A stretch of DNA of 64,000 bases from Sphingomonas kyeonggiensis. GTDB taxonomy: Bacteria > Pseudomonadota > Alphaproteobacteria > Sphingomonadales > Sphingomonadaceae. Position numbers and translations under genes: made by a program. Location: assembly GCF_030812785.1 (NCBI RefSeq), contig NZ_JAUSTJ010000003.1, positions 1,275,116 to 1,339,115 on the forward strand, in the 5' to 3' direction. The notes under the pieces are model-generated. The model worked only from the letters and a program-made list of their open reading frames with translations. It was not told the origin of the DNA and did not search any database. Within the stretch, counting starts at the first letter, position 1; the number at the start of each line of letters is the position of its first letter. This document shows, in pieces, positions 50,886 to 59,507 of this stretch.

Positions 50886-53570
50886 TTAGAATTTGGTCCG
50901 GATGCCGAAGGTGACGAGCCGTCCCAGCGTGCTGCCATTGGTATAGGCGGCCGCGCTGTTCAGCCAGGGCGGATCCCGATCGAAGATGTTGTCGACGTTC
51001 AGCGTCAGCATCGCGTTCTTGAGGAAGCCGTGCGTGCCCAGGTCATAGGCGAGGAAGGCGTCGACCGTCTGGAACGCGCCCACCCGGGTCTGCGGCATCA
51101 CGCCGAGGATCGGGAAGCCGCCCTTGTAGTTGTACGAGGCCGAGGCGATGAACCCGCCCGACTTGCCGCCCAGGGTGGCGACGAAGGCGGTGCGGCCGAC
51201 GCCGTTCTTCAGGTCGTCGGCAAAGGCGCCGCCCGAGACCGCCTGCGACTTGCGGTTGAGCGTGTAGGTGCCCGCGATGCTGGCGTTGATCGCGCCGAAC
51301 CCGGTCAGGCGGGTATAGGCCAGGTTGAAGTCGAGGCCGTCGGTGTTGACCGCGCCCAGATTGTTGCGGCGTGCGTCGATGATCACATAGGGGCCGAGCG
51401 GGCCGGCATAGAGGCTGGCGATGCTCGGGGCACCGACCACGGCGAGGCTGCCCACCCGTGCCTGGGCCTGGGCCAGGGTCGGGCTCAGCGTGTAGAAGCT
51501 GGCATAGTTCGGATTGGTGAACAGCGTCGGCGACAGGAAGGGCGCGAGCCCGATCGCCTCCTTGAACTTCACATTATAGTAAGTGAGGTTCGCCACCAGC
51601 CCCGGCACCGCCCTGGGCGTCCAGTCGAACCCGGCGGACCAGGTATCGGCGCGCTCGGGCTTCAGGTTCGGGTTGCCGCCCGCCAGCACGATGGTTGAAC
51701 GCAGCGGATCGGTGGGCAGCGCGCCCGGCGCCAGGAACGGGCTGAACGGCAGCACCGTCGCGCGCGAGTCCGAGGTGTTGGTGGTGTCGGCAAGGCTCGG
51801 CGCGTGGAACGAGGTGCCCCAGTTGCCGCGGATCGTCAGGTCGGTGAACGGCTTGTAGTTCACCCCGATCTTCGGGTTGGTCGTGCCGCCCTGGTCGCTA
51901 TAGTCGTCATAGCGGACCGAGGCCGAGAGCTGCAGCCCGCGCAGGCCGGCGCTGCCATTGCCGGCGCCGACGATCGGGACCAGCAGCTCGCCGAACGCCG
52001 AGCGGACGTCACGCGAGGCGCGCGAGGTCTTGACGTTGGCAAAGGCACCCACCGCGCCCTGCGAGATGCGCGACGAGATGTTCTCGGCATGATATTCCGC
52101 GCCGACCGCGAGGCGGATGTCCCCGCCGGCGAGATGCGCGAGGCTGCCGTCGAGGATCAGCCGGCCCTCGGCCAGTTCCTGGGTGGCGTCGCCGTAATTC
52201 TCGTAGTTGCGGATCGCGGCGAGCGCGGCCGGGCTGCTGGCGGCGAGGTTGTAGGGGTTGAGCGCCATGCCCGGGATCAGGCCGGCCAGCGCGAGCGTCG
52301 CGGTGGTGGTGTCGAGCGCCGCCTGGCGGACGAGGTTCTGGCTCCGCCCGAAATTGCTCTCCGCGCGCAGCTGCCAGCCCTTGCCGAGCGCGAAGGAGAA
52401 GCCGGGCGTCACGCCATAGGAGTCGAAACGCTGGTGGCTGGTCAGGCTGTTTCCGAAGACATCGGCGAAGGAAATGCTCACATTGTGCTGCAATTCGCCG
52501 GCGACGGTGCGGAAATTGGGGTTGAGCAGGCTGATCGTGCCCGAGAGCATCCCCTGCGCCTCGCGGCTGGTGGTGTCGCGGCGCGACCAATAGGCGGTGG
52601 CCGAGAAGGTGACCGCGCCGTCGAGATGCTGGGTCAGCGACGCGAAGACCGAGTGCCGCTCCTCACGCGGGAAGATGCTGGCATAGGCATTCTGGTCGCA
52701 CTTGTTGACCGTGCCGGCAGTGCGGGCGGGCAGGGCATAGCTGGTCGCGCCGATCTGGATGTTGCCCGGCGCGCAGGTGGTGACCCGGAAGTCGCCGCCG
52801 CCCTTCGAGCGCCGGTCGGCCGAGGTATAGTCGCGATCGATACCGAGAATATCGTCGTGCTTCGCATAGGCATAGGCGACGAACAGCGATCCGCTGCCCC
52901 AGTCCTTGCCGGCGGTCAGGCTGCCGTCGACCGAGTGATAGTCGTCGGCGAAGCCGTAGCGCAGATTGGCCGAGACGCCGTCGAAGCGCTTGCGGGTGAT
53001 GAAGTTGACCACGCCGCCGATCGCGTCCGAGCCATAGATGGCCGAGCCACCGTCCGGCACCACCTCCACGCGCTCGAGGATGTCGGGCGGCAGGATCGAG
53101 GGATCGACCGTGGTCTGCAGGATGCCCGCGCCGACGCCGCGATGGCCGTTGATCAGCACCAGCGTGGTGCTGCCGCCCGAGGCGCCGAGGTTGCGGATAT
53201 TGGGGCGGATCACCGGCAGGCCGAACGAGGGCGTGCCGGTGGGCACCGTGCCGAAATTGCCGATCTGTGGGATCTTGGCGAGCAGGTCGTTCGACGAGGT
53301 GACGCCGCGCGCGGTGATCGTGTCGCGGTTGATGCCTATCACATTGGTGCCGGTCGGTGCGACGCCGCGCAGCAAGGTGCCGGTGACGATGATCTCTTCT
53401 TCCACCGCCTGCGCATCGGACGGCGCTTGGGCAGCCTCGGGCGCCGCCGGCGTGGCCTGTTGCGCCTGCGCCGTGCCGGCCGCGGCCAGCATGGTGGCGA
53501 GGGCCAGCATCGAGAGCCCTGCCTGCTTCGCGAATCCGCGCGCACGCGGCTCGATAATCTCGCTGTTCAT
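50886..53570 (-). CDS. TonB-dependent receptor leading the rhamnoside operon
   Basis: An 894-residue receptor with GGGAGGG before ATG 53570 and a signal peptide ending near AGTAQAQQ. The plug begins at EEIIVTGTLLRGVAPTGTNV, with PDGGSAIYGSDAIGGVVNF; the barrel ends GRLVTFGIRTKF with terminal Phe. It is first in the operon and is followed after 17 bp by GH78, so it most likely imports the acylated rhamnoside. The upstream region (53650-53720) is AT-rich, with TCGCTC repeated and a CAATCT/AGATTG pair, probably the operon promoter region. Confidence 0.93.
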   Translation of the reverse strand: MNSEIIEPRARGFAKQAGLSMLALATMLAAAGTAQAQQATPAAPEAAQAPSDAQAVEEEIIVTGTLLRGVAPTGTNVIGINRDTITARGVTSSNDLLAKIPQIGNFGTVPTGTPSFGLPVIRPNIRNLGASGGSTTLVLINGHRGVGAGILQTTVDPSILPPDILERVEVVPDGGSAIYGSDAIGGVVNFITRKRFDGVSANLRYGFADDYHSVDGSLTAGKDWGSGSLFVAYAYAKHDDILGIDRDYTSADRRSKGGGDFRVTTCAPGNIQIGATSYALPARTAGTVNKCDQNAYASIFPREERHSVFASLTQHLDGAVTFSATAYWSRRDTTSREAQGMLSGTISLLNPNFRTVAGELQHNVSISFADVFGNSLTSHQRFDSYGVTPGFSFALGKGWQLRAESNFGRSQNLVRQAALDTTTATLALAGLIPGMALNPYNLAASSPAALAAIRNYENYGDATQELAEGRLILDGSLAHLAGGDIRLAVGAEYHAENISSRISQGAVGAFANVKTSRASRDVRSAFGELLVPIVGAGNGSAGLRGLQLSASVRYDDYSDQGGTTNPKIGVNYKPFTDLTIRGNWGTSFHAPSLADTTNTSDSRATVLPFSPFLAPGALPTDPLRSTIVLAGGNPNLKPERADTWSAGFDWTPRAVPGLVANLTYYNVKFKEAIGLAPFLSPTLFTNPNYASFYTLSPTLAQAQARVGSLAVVGAPSIASLYAGPLGPYVIIDARRNNLGAVNTDGLDFNLAYTRLTGFGAINASIAGTYTLNRKSQAVSGGAFADDLKNGVGRTAFVATLGGKSGGFIASASYNYKGGFPILGVMPQTRVGAFQTVDAFLAYDLGTHGFLKNAMLTLNVDNIFDRDPPWLNSAAAYTNGSTLGRLVTFGIRTKF

Positions 53571-53815
53571 ATTCCCTCCCCAATTGGTCCTTCGGACTCT
53601 CATTTCCGCGGAGCGCTGTGCCCTCCGCCGGTGGGATCGCTCATCCGGCGACTTTTTCCACAATCATTCAATCTCGCTCTTTTTCGCTCATGTCAATGAT
53701 CAAAATAGATTGAGCGCGCCGGGCACGGAGCAGCGGCCGGCGACCGTACGATCGCCGTGTGGCCAGCCATTATCCGGATTGCGCCGCAGCGGCGGCGAGA
53801 CTCGACGGATCGGGA

Positions 53816-54691
53816 TCAGCGCAGCAGCAGGACCATGTCCTGCTGGCGGCCGGTGCCACGCAGCTCGATCCGGTCGGGGAAGAAGTCGAGCCGGGCATAG
53901 GAAGTGCTCTCGGTATCGAGCATCGCCTTCAGGTTCACATAATGCACCCCGGCATGGCGGCCGTAATTGCCGTCATGATTATGCCCGTCGAGCCAGAGCT
54001 TGGCCGAGGGGTGGCGCTCGATCACGGCCATCACCGCCGCGGCGTTCCACAGATTGTGCGGGTTCTCGGGATAGACCGGGAAATGGGAGAGCAGGGCGAC
54101 CTTGAGCCCGCGCTTGTCCGCGCCGGCCAGCTGGGCGTCGATCCAGGCGAGCTGGGTGTCGCCGATGCCACCGTCCCAGAGCGGCTTGTCGGCATAGAGC
54201 CGGGCATGCGCCTCCATGCTCGTCTTGTGCTGTGGGCTGCCCTCGGGCCAGCCATAGCTGCTCAGGTCGTTGCCGTCGGTCACCACGAACAGCCAGCCCT
54301 TGCGCTCGAAGCTGTAATAGCGCGCCGGCATGCCGAGCTTGGCGGGCAGCTGCGGCTTGTAGGCATCGGGGATCGAGAATTCGTGATTGCCGAGCGCGAA
54401 GTGCCAGGGATGGCGCGAGCGCTTCACGATCGGCAGCATCGCATCGAAGCTCGCCCAGTCCTTGTCGATGAAGTCGCCGAGATGGACGACGAAATCGAGC
54501 TTCTGGCGATTGAAGTCGGCGACCGCGGCGGCGAGCTTGCCCGGGGCTGTATGATAGAGCCGCTGGCCGTTATCGGCTTCCTCGGCATATTGCGCGTCGG
54601 CGATTGCCCCGATGCTGAACTGCGGGCGCTCGGGCGCAGGCCCGCTCGCGGTCAGGCCCAGCAGTGCGAGCGACAACAGCACGACGCGCAT
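53816..54691 (-). CDS. Periplasmic ADPRibase-Mn-like metallophosphoesterase
   Basis: A 291-residue protein with a signal peptide (MRVVLLSLALLGLTASG). Metallophosphoesterase ligands: IADAQYA (D-x-Q in place of the common D-x-H), HLGDFID, GNHEF, LSHFPVYP and GHNHDG. The D-x-Q, GGIGDTQLAWID and GVHYVNL segments match the eukaryotic-type ADP-ribose/CDP-alcohol pyrophosphatase ADPRM. It therefore probably cleaves nucleoside-diphosphate-linked alcohols in the periplasm. ATG 54691 has TGGGGA at good spacing (TTG 54703 is possible). It is a stand-alone gene, divergent from the sigma factor. Confidence 0.82.
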   Translation of the reverse strand: MRVVLLSLALLGLTASGPAPERPQFSIGAIADAQYAEEADNGQRLYHTAPGKLAAAVADFNRQKLDFVVHLGDFIDKDWASFDAMLPIVKRSRHPWHFALGNHEFSIPDAYKPQLPAKLGMPARYYSFERKGWLFVVTDGNDLSSYGWPEGSPQHKTSMEAHARLYADKPLWDGGIGDTQLAWIDAQLAGADKRGLKVALLSHFPVYPENPHNLWNAAAVMAVIERHPSAKLWLDGHNHDGNYGRHAGVHYVNLKAMLDTESTSYARLDFFPDRIELRGTGRQQDMVLLLR

Positions 54692-54827
54692 CTCATTCCC
54701 CAAAATAGAGTCGCCGGTCGCTTAAGGGGGAAGTGTGTCATCCGCGCTTCACGGACTCGGCCTAGGCGGGTGCCGAGAATCGCAACGATCCAGGGTCCGG
54801 GGACGGCAAGATGCGCAGGTTCGCGTC

Positions 54828-55364
54828 ATGAACGAGATGACCGCGGTGGCCGATCGGCGGGCAAGCGCTGCCGAGGACATGGCGCTGCGCCAGGCGCTGC
54901 ACCGCTTCGTCACCGGGCGGATGCGCGACGGGGTGGAGGGCGAGGACATCGTCCAGGAAACCTATGTCCGGCTCTATGATTATCGCCGCAAGCGGCACAT
55001 CGCCGATGCCGGGGCCTTCTGCTTCGCGGTGGCGCGCAACCTGGTCCACGATCATTTTCGCCGGCTCCGCGCCTTGCCGCCTGCGGCCGAGCTGGCCGAG
55101 GACATTGCCTGCCCGCAGCCGCGCGCCGACGAGGTGCTCGATTATCGCCAGCGGGTCGACATATTGGTGCGGGCGCTGAAGGCGATGCCGCCGCTGCGCC
55201 GCGAGATCTTCATGAGGCGCCGGCTGGACGGCGTGCCCGGAGCGGTGGTCGCCGCGGATCTCGACATGACCCAGGCGGCGGTGGACAAGCATTGCACCCG
55301 CGCGCTCGCCGATCTTCGCCACGCGCTGGAACGTCGTGGCCTGCCGGCGGGAGGCCGGGCATGA
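54828..55364 (+). CDS. ECF-type RNA polymerase sigma factor
   Basis: A 178-residue sigma-70 family protein with region 2 (EGEDIVQETYVRLYDYRRK, about residues 38-60) and region 4 (LPPLRREIFMRRRLDGVPGA and the HTH following) but no region 1 or 3, as in FecI-like ECF factors. I placed the start at ATG 54828; ATG 54837 is also possible. It overlaps the FecR-type gene by ATGA. Expected to be held or activated by that anti-sigma factor and to transcribe the receptor gene at 56408. Confidence 0.9.
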   Translation: MNEMTAVADRRASAAEDMALRQALHRFVTGRMRDGVEGEDIVQETYVRLYDYRRKRHIADAGAFCFAVARNLVHDHFRRLRALPPAAELAEDIACPQPRADEVLDYRQRVDILVRALKAMPPLRREIFMRRRLDGVPGAVVAADLDMTQAAVDKHCTRALADLRHALERRGLPAGGRA

Positions 55365-56317
55365 CCCGCCGCGCCGCGTTGCGCGAAGCCGCGCACTGGG
55401 CGATGCGCGAGGACGATGCGGTGCTTGCCGAGCGGCCGCCCCAAGCCGCGGGCGACGTCCAGGCGGTGCTCGACGATCCGGCGCTGGGCGAGGCGCTGAA
55501 CGCGGTTGCCGCGATCGGCCGGCTTTCCGACGACGAGGTCCGCGCGATGCGCGACAGGCGCCGGCGTGCGCTCGGCACCGGCGTCGCGGCGGTGCTGGTC
55601 GGCGCGGTCGGCATCGGGACCTGGCAGAGCGGCCTGTTCGAGCCCGGGGTGCCGGTCGTCCAGCATATCGAGACCAAGCGCGGCGAGCAGCGCACCGTGG
55701 CGCTTGCCGACGGCTCGAAGATCCAGCTCGACGGGGCGACCAGCATCGACGTGACGATGGACGGGCGTTCGCGCTCGGTCGCGCTGCAACGGGGCGAGGC
55801 CTATTTCGACATCGCGCATGAAGAGCAGCGCCCGTTCACGGTGCGCGCGGGGGCGGCGACGACGCGGGTGCTCGGCACCGCCTTCTCGATCGACCTCAGC
55901 CAGCGCTCGGTGAAGCTCGCCGTCTATCGCGGCAAGGTGCGCTTCGGCGGAGCGGATGGCGGCAAGGACGGGGTGGTCGTGCCGGCCGGCTGGCGCTCGA
56001 GCTATTCGGGCGGGACGGTGGTGCCGCCGGTGCGCTTCGACACCCGCCAGCAGGACTGGCGCCAGGCCTGGGTCGACACCGACGACATGGTGCTGGGCGA
56101 GCTGGTCGAGGCGCTCAACCGGCGTGGCGGCCGGCTGATCGCGCCGCCGCCGCCGAGCCTGGCGCGCCTGCCGCTTTCCGGCCGGTTCAAGCTCGACGAT
56201 GCCGAGGAGCTGCTCGGCGCGATGGGCGAAGTCTATGGCTTCCGCGTCGCCCGCGAACGCGACCAGCTGCGCCTGATCGCAGGCGGCGAGGGTGACGCAA
56301 AACCGTCATCCGAGTGA
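55361..56317 (+). CDS. FecR-family anti-sigma factor / transmembrane sensor
   Basis: A 318-residue inner-membrane protein with a cytoplasmic N-terminal part holding the FecR/DUF4880 motif (EAAHWAMREDD). One membrane helix (LGTGVAAVLVGAVGIGTW, about residues 70-88) and a periplasmic FecR domain (RTVALADGSKIQLDGATSID, GEAYFDIAHEEQRPFTVRAG) follow. The C-terminal domain (about 245-318) resembles an STN fold, as usual. It couples a signal from the receptor at 56408 to the sigma factor at 54828, with which it overlaps by 4 bp. Confidence 0.92.
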   Translation: MTRRAALREAAHWAMREDDAVLAERPPQAAGDVQAVLDDPALGEALNAVAAIGRLSDDEVRAMRDRRRRALGTGVAAVLVGAVGIGTWQSGLFEPGVPVVQHIETKRGEQRTVALADGSKIQLDGATSIDVTMDGRSRSVALQRGEAYFDIAHEEQRPFTVRAGAATTRVLGTAFSIDLSQRSVKLAVYRGKVRFGGADGGKDGVVVPAGWRSSYSGGTVVPPVRFDTRQQDWRQAWVDTDDMVLGELVEALNRRGGRLIAPPPPSLARLPLSGRFKLDDAEELLGAMGEVYGFRVARERDQLRLIAGGEGDAKPSSE

Positions 56318-56329
56318 CGCTGCACTGCA

Positions 56330-56399
56330 ACAAAATTCTTTTGTCCTGATGGCCCCGCGCACCCGTCTTCCGCTCGGAGGCGCAATCGCGCCGGAGCGG
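56330..56399 (+). promoter_or_regulatory. Inverted repeats before the STN-type receptor gene
   Basis: Two structures fill the 90-bp gap. ACAAAA-TTC-TTTTGT (56330-56344) is a perfect 6-bp inverted repeat. A longer hairpin (56370-56399; CCGCTC/GAGCGG outside, GGCGC/GCGCC inside) ends at the GAGGAAG ribosome binding site. The first could be an operator or partial terminator, and the second could limit ribosome access. Confidence 0.45.
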
Positions 56400-56407
56400 A
56401 GGAAGAC

Positions 56408-59400
56408 ATGACTACCAAGGGGATTTCACTGTTCTCGCTGGCGATCGCGCTGGCGACGCCGGCCATCGCGCAGGCCCAGCCGACGGGGGCGGCGGCCAAT
56501 GGGGCGATGCGGTTCGATATCGCGGCGTCCGACCTGCGCGGCGCGCTCACCGAATTCTCGCGCGTCACCGGCCTGCAGGTCGTGGTCGCGCCGTCGGCGG
56601 TCGCCGGCCGCCGCACCGCCGGGGTGCGCGGCGCGCTGACCACCCGCGCGGCGCTCGACCAGCTGCTGCGCGGCACTAGCCTGGTCGCCTCGATGCGCGG
56701 CAGCGTCGTGGTGCTGAAGCCGGCAGCCAAGGCGCCGGCACCGCGCCCGACCACGGTGGCGACGGCTCCGCGTCCGGTCGCGGTGGCCGAGGCCGCACCC
56801 GCCTATGTCCAGGAGCAGCAGGCCGAGGAGCCGGCGACCGACATCGTCGTCACCGGCTTTCGCCAGAGCCTGACCGAGGCGCAGCGCCTCAAGCGCGGCG
56901 CAGTCGGTGCAGAGGACGACATCGTCGCCACCGATATCGCTGCCTTTCCCGACCTGAACCTGGCGGAATCGCTCCAGCGCGTTCCCGGCATCACCATCAC
57001 CCGCGATAGCGGCGAAGGCCGCCAGATCGCGCTGCGCGGCCTGGGCGCCGACTTCACCCGCACCCAGCTCAACGGCATGGAAGTGCTGGGCAACACCGCA
57101 TCAGGCATGGACAACCGGGGTGGCGTCAGCCGCTCGCGCTCGTTCGACTACAGCCTGTTCGCCTCGGAACTGTTCAACCGCGTCGCCGTGCAGAAGTCCT
57201 ATGCGGCGGAGCAGGACGAGGGCGGCATCGCCGGCACCGTGCAGCTGACCACTGCGCGTCCGTTCGACTATGCCGGCTCGAAGTTCGTCGTCTCGGCCAA
57301 GGGCCAGACCAACACCAACACCAGCGGCGTGACCCCGCGTATCGTCGCGCTCGCCTCGACCCATTCGGACACGTTCGGCGCGCTGGTCTCGGTCGCCTAC
57401 AGCCAGATCCGCAGCAACGAATATGGCTATCGCAACTGGGGCTGGGGCCTGACCAAGTACGCCGCGGCGAACATCGGTCCGAACATCGACGCCGATACCC
57501 GCACCAAGCTGCTGAACGGCGTGTGGCAGTCGACCGCCCAGTCGCCCTCGAGCTGGTACACCGATCGCAAGCGCCTGGGCATCACCGGCGCGCTGCAATA
57601 TCGCCCCAGCGACAAGTTCAAGATCGACGTCGACCTGCTCTACGGGCGGCTGTGGGACTATCGTGACGATTATGCGCTCGCCACCGCCGGCGCCAACCCG
57701 CTGACCGGCACGACGATCAACGGCACCCAGATCATCCAGAGTGCGGTGGTCGACGGCACCAACACGCTGCGCGCGGCGAGCTTTACCGGCATCGACCTGC
57801 GTTCCGAGCACCACATCGTGAAGAACCACACCGATTTCTACCAGGGCGTGGCCAATGCCGAGTGGAACCCGACCGAGAATCTGACCATCCACGCGCTGGG
57901 CGGCTATGAGCAGTCGGACTTCGGCCAGCCGGTGTTCGACAAGGTGTTCATGGAAGCGAAGAACACCGCCTTCAGCTTCGACATGCGCCCGACGATCCCG
58001 GTCAACACCTATGGCATCAGCCTGACCGATCCGAACAACTGGCAGCTCCAGCGCCTCGACGTGCAGGAGAACAAGATCACCAACAGCTATGCCAATGGCA
58101 AGCTGGACGCCGCCTACAAGCTCAACGACGCGCTGACCTTCAAGGCCGGCGGCGAGTACAAGCACTTCATCAACAGCGGCTATACCTGGGTGAACAAGGT
58201 GTTCCACAACACCCCGACGCTCACCACCGTCCCGAACGACCTGAAGAACACGGTAGGTGTCGACACGCTGCTCCAGTACATCGTCGGCAACGTCGACGGC
58301 ATCTATGCGCTGATCGGCGACAAGCGGAACCTGACCGCGGCGAACCTGCAGGCGGGTAGCGATTACCGGGTCGACGAGCAGACCTGGGCCGGCTTCGCCC
58401 AGGTCGATCTCGACACCATGGTGGGCGGCATGCGGCTGCGTGCCAATGCGGGCCTGCGCTACTACTCGACCGACCTGACCTCGTCGGGCCATCTCGCGAC
58501 CGGCGCGGGCTTCGTGCCGGTGTCGATCGAGACCAACAGCAGCGGCTGGCTGCCGGCGGCGAATGTCGCGCTGGACGTGGCCAAGGACGTGGTCGTGCGC
58601 CTCAGCGCGAGCCGTAACGTCAACCGTCCGGGCCTAGGCGACCTGGCTGCGGCCGGCTCGATCACCACGCGCCCGAACGGCGGCTCGCTGAGCCTCGGCA
58701 ACCCGTTCCTCAAGCCGTACAAGGCGACTTCGGTCGAAGGTTCGGTGGAATGGTACATGGACGCGCACGGCTTCGCGTCGGTGGGCTTCTTCTACAAGAA
58801 CATGGACAGCTTCATCACCACCGCGACGACGACCATGCCCTATGGGCAGACCGGCCTGCCGCTGTCGCTGCTGATCCAGGGCCAGGACGCCAGCACGCCC
58901 TATGACGTCTCGCAGCCGGTCAACGGCCCCGGTGCGAAGATCAAGGGCATCGAAGTCGCGTTCCAGCACGACTTCACCTTCCTGCCCGGTCCGCTGAAGC
59001 ATCTCGGCGTCGTCGCCAACGGCACCTGGTTCGATGGCGAGCGCACCGCCATCTATGGCACCGGGGCAAACCGCGCCACGCGCATCCTGCCACTCGACGC
59101 GCTCTCGAAATGGGCGTTCAACGCGACGCTCTATTATGAGAACAAGCTGTGGGGCGTGCGCGTCTCGGATGCCTATCGCAGCGAGTATCTGACCGGCATC
59201 GGCACCGCGATCACCAATTCGGGCAGCGGCATCCGCGGCACGAACAATGTCGACTTCCAGGCGCATGTGAACATCCGCCCCGGCATCCGCCTGATCGCCG
59301 AGGGCATCAACCTGACGAACGAGCCGATCCGTCAGTTCGACAGCGTGGATGCCTATCGCCCCGACGTCTACACGACGAGCGGCCGTACCTTCACCTTCGG

Positions 59401-59419
59401 CTTCAGCGCCGAATTCTGA
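56408..59419 (+). CDS. TonB-dependent receptor with STN signalling domain
   Basis: A 1003-residue receptor with a signal peptide ending near AIAQAQP. An STN (secretin/TonB short N-terminal) domain follows (MRFDIAASDLRGALTEFSRV to LVASMRGSVVVLKP, about 30-100), then an Ala/Pro linker and the plug at DIVVTGFRQSLTEAQRLKRG. The AAFPDLNLAESLQRVPGITI pattern is that of the Xanthomonas/Caulobacter receptor class often tied to carbohydrate uptake. The STN domain and the preceding sigma/FecR pair make it a signal-transducing receptor that induces its own synthesis. It ends TFGFSAEF with terminal Phe. Ligand unknown. Confidence 0.93.
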   Translation: MTTKGISLFSLAIALATPAIAQAQPTGAAANGAMRFDIAASDLRGALTEFSRVTGLQVVVAPSAVAGRRTAGVRGALTTRAALDQLLRGTSLVASMRGSVVVLKPAAKAPAPRPTTVATAPRPVAVAEAAPAYVQEQQAEEPATDIVVTGFRQSLTEAQRLKRGAVGAEDDIVATDIAAFPDLNLAESLQRVPGITITRDSGEGRQIALRGLGADFTRTQLNGMEVLGNTASGMDNRGGVSRSRSFDYSLFASELFNRVAVQKSYAAEQDEGGIAGTVQLTTARPFDYAGSKFVVSAKGQTNTNTSGVTPRIVALASTHSDTFGALVSVAYSQIRSNEYGYRNWGWGLTKYAAANIGPNIDADTRTKLLNGVWQSTAQSPSSWYTDRKRLGITGALQYRPSDKFKIDVDLLYGRLWDYRDDYALATAGANPLTGTTINGTQIIQSAVVDGTNTLRAASFTGIDLRSEHHIVKNHTDFYQGVANAEWNPTENLTIHALGGYEQSDFGQPVFDKVFMEAKNTAFSFDMRPTIPVNTYGISLTDPNNWQLQRLDVQENKITNSYANGKLDAAYKLNDALTFKAGGEYKHFINSGYTWVNKVFHNTPTLTTVPNDLKNTVGVDTLLQYIVGNVDGIYALIGDKRNLTAANLQAGSDYRVDEQTWAGFAQVDLDTMVGGMRLRANAGLRYYSTDLTSSGHLATGAGFVPVSIETNSSGWLPAANVALDVAKDVVVRLSASRNVNRPGLGDLAAAGSITTRPNGGSLSLGNPFLKPYKATSVEGSVEWYMDAHGFASVGFFYKNMDSFITTATTTMPYGQTGLPLSLLIQGQDASTPYDVSQPVNGPGAKIKGIEVAFQHDFTFLPGPLKHLGVVANGTWFDGERTAIYGTGANRATRILPLDALSKWAFNATLYYENKLWGVRVSDAYRSEYLTGIGTAITNSGSGIRGTNNVDFQAHVNIRPGIRLIAEGINLTNEPIRQFDSVDAYRPDVYTTSGRTFTFGFSAEF

Positions 59420-59432
59420 TCATGGCGTGTGG

Positions 59433-59464
59433 ATCGCCGGCCGGTGCGCATTCCGGCCGGCGAT
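59433..59464. terminator. Perfect hairpin after the STN-type receptor gene
   Basis: A perfect 12-bp GC-rich stem (59433-59444 with 59453-59464) with an 8-base loop, 14 bp after the receptor stop. It has no T tract of its own and sits just before the stronger terminator at 59473. The two together probably insulate the convergent receptor genes. Confidence 0.55.
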
Positions 59465-59472
59465 TTCGCCAG

Positions 59473-59504
59473 GCCCCGGGCGGTTCGCCGCCCGGGGCTT
59501 TTTT
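59473..59504 (+). terminator. Strong intrinsic terminator with TTCG loop
   Basis: An 11-bp perfect stem (59473-59483 with 59488-59498), loop TTCG, followed by T6 at 59499-59504. This is a textbook rho-independent terminator for the receptor gene ending at 59419. Confidence 0.9.
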
Positions 59505-59507
59505 CCG

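Noticed and set aside
53669..53712. CAATCT/AGATTG pair before the rhamnoside operon
   Set aside because: Arms are only 6 bp with 32 bp between them in an AT-rich stretch; too weak to list as an operator without comparison to related genomes.
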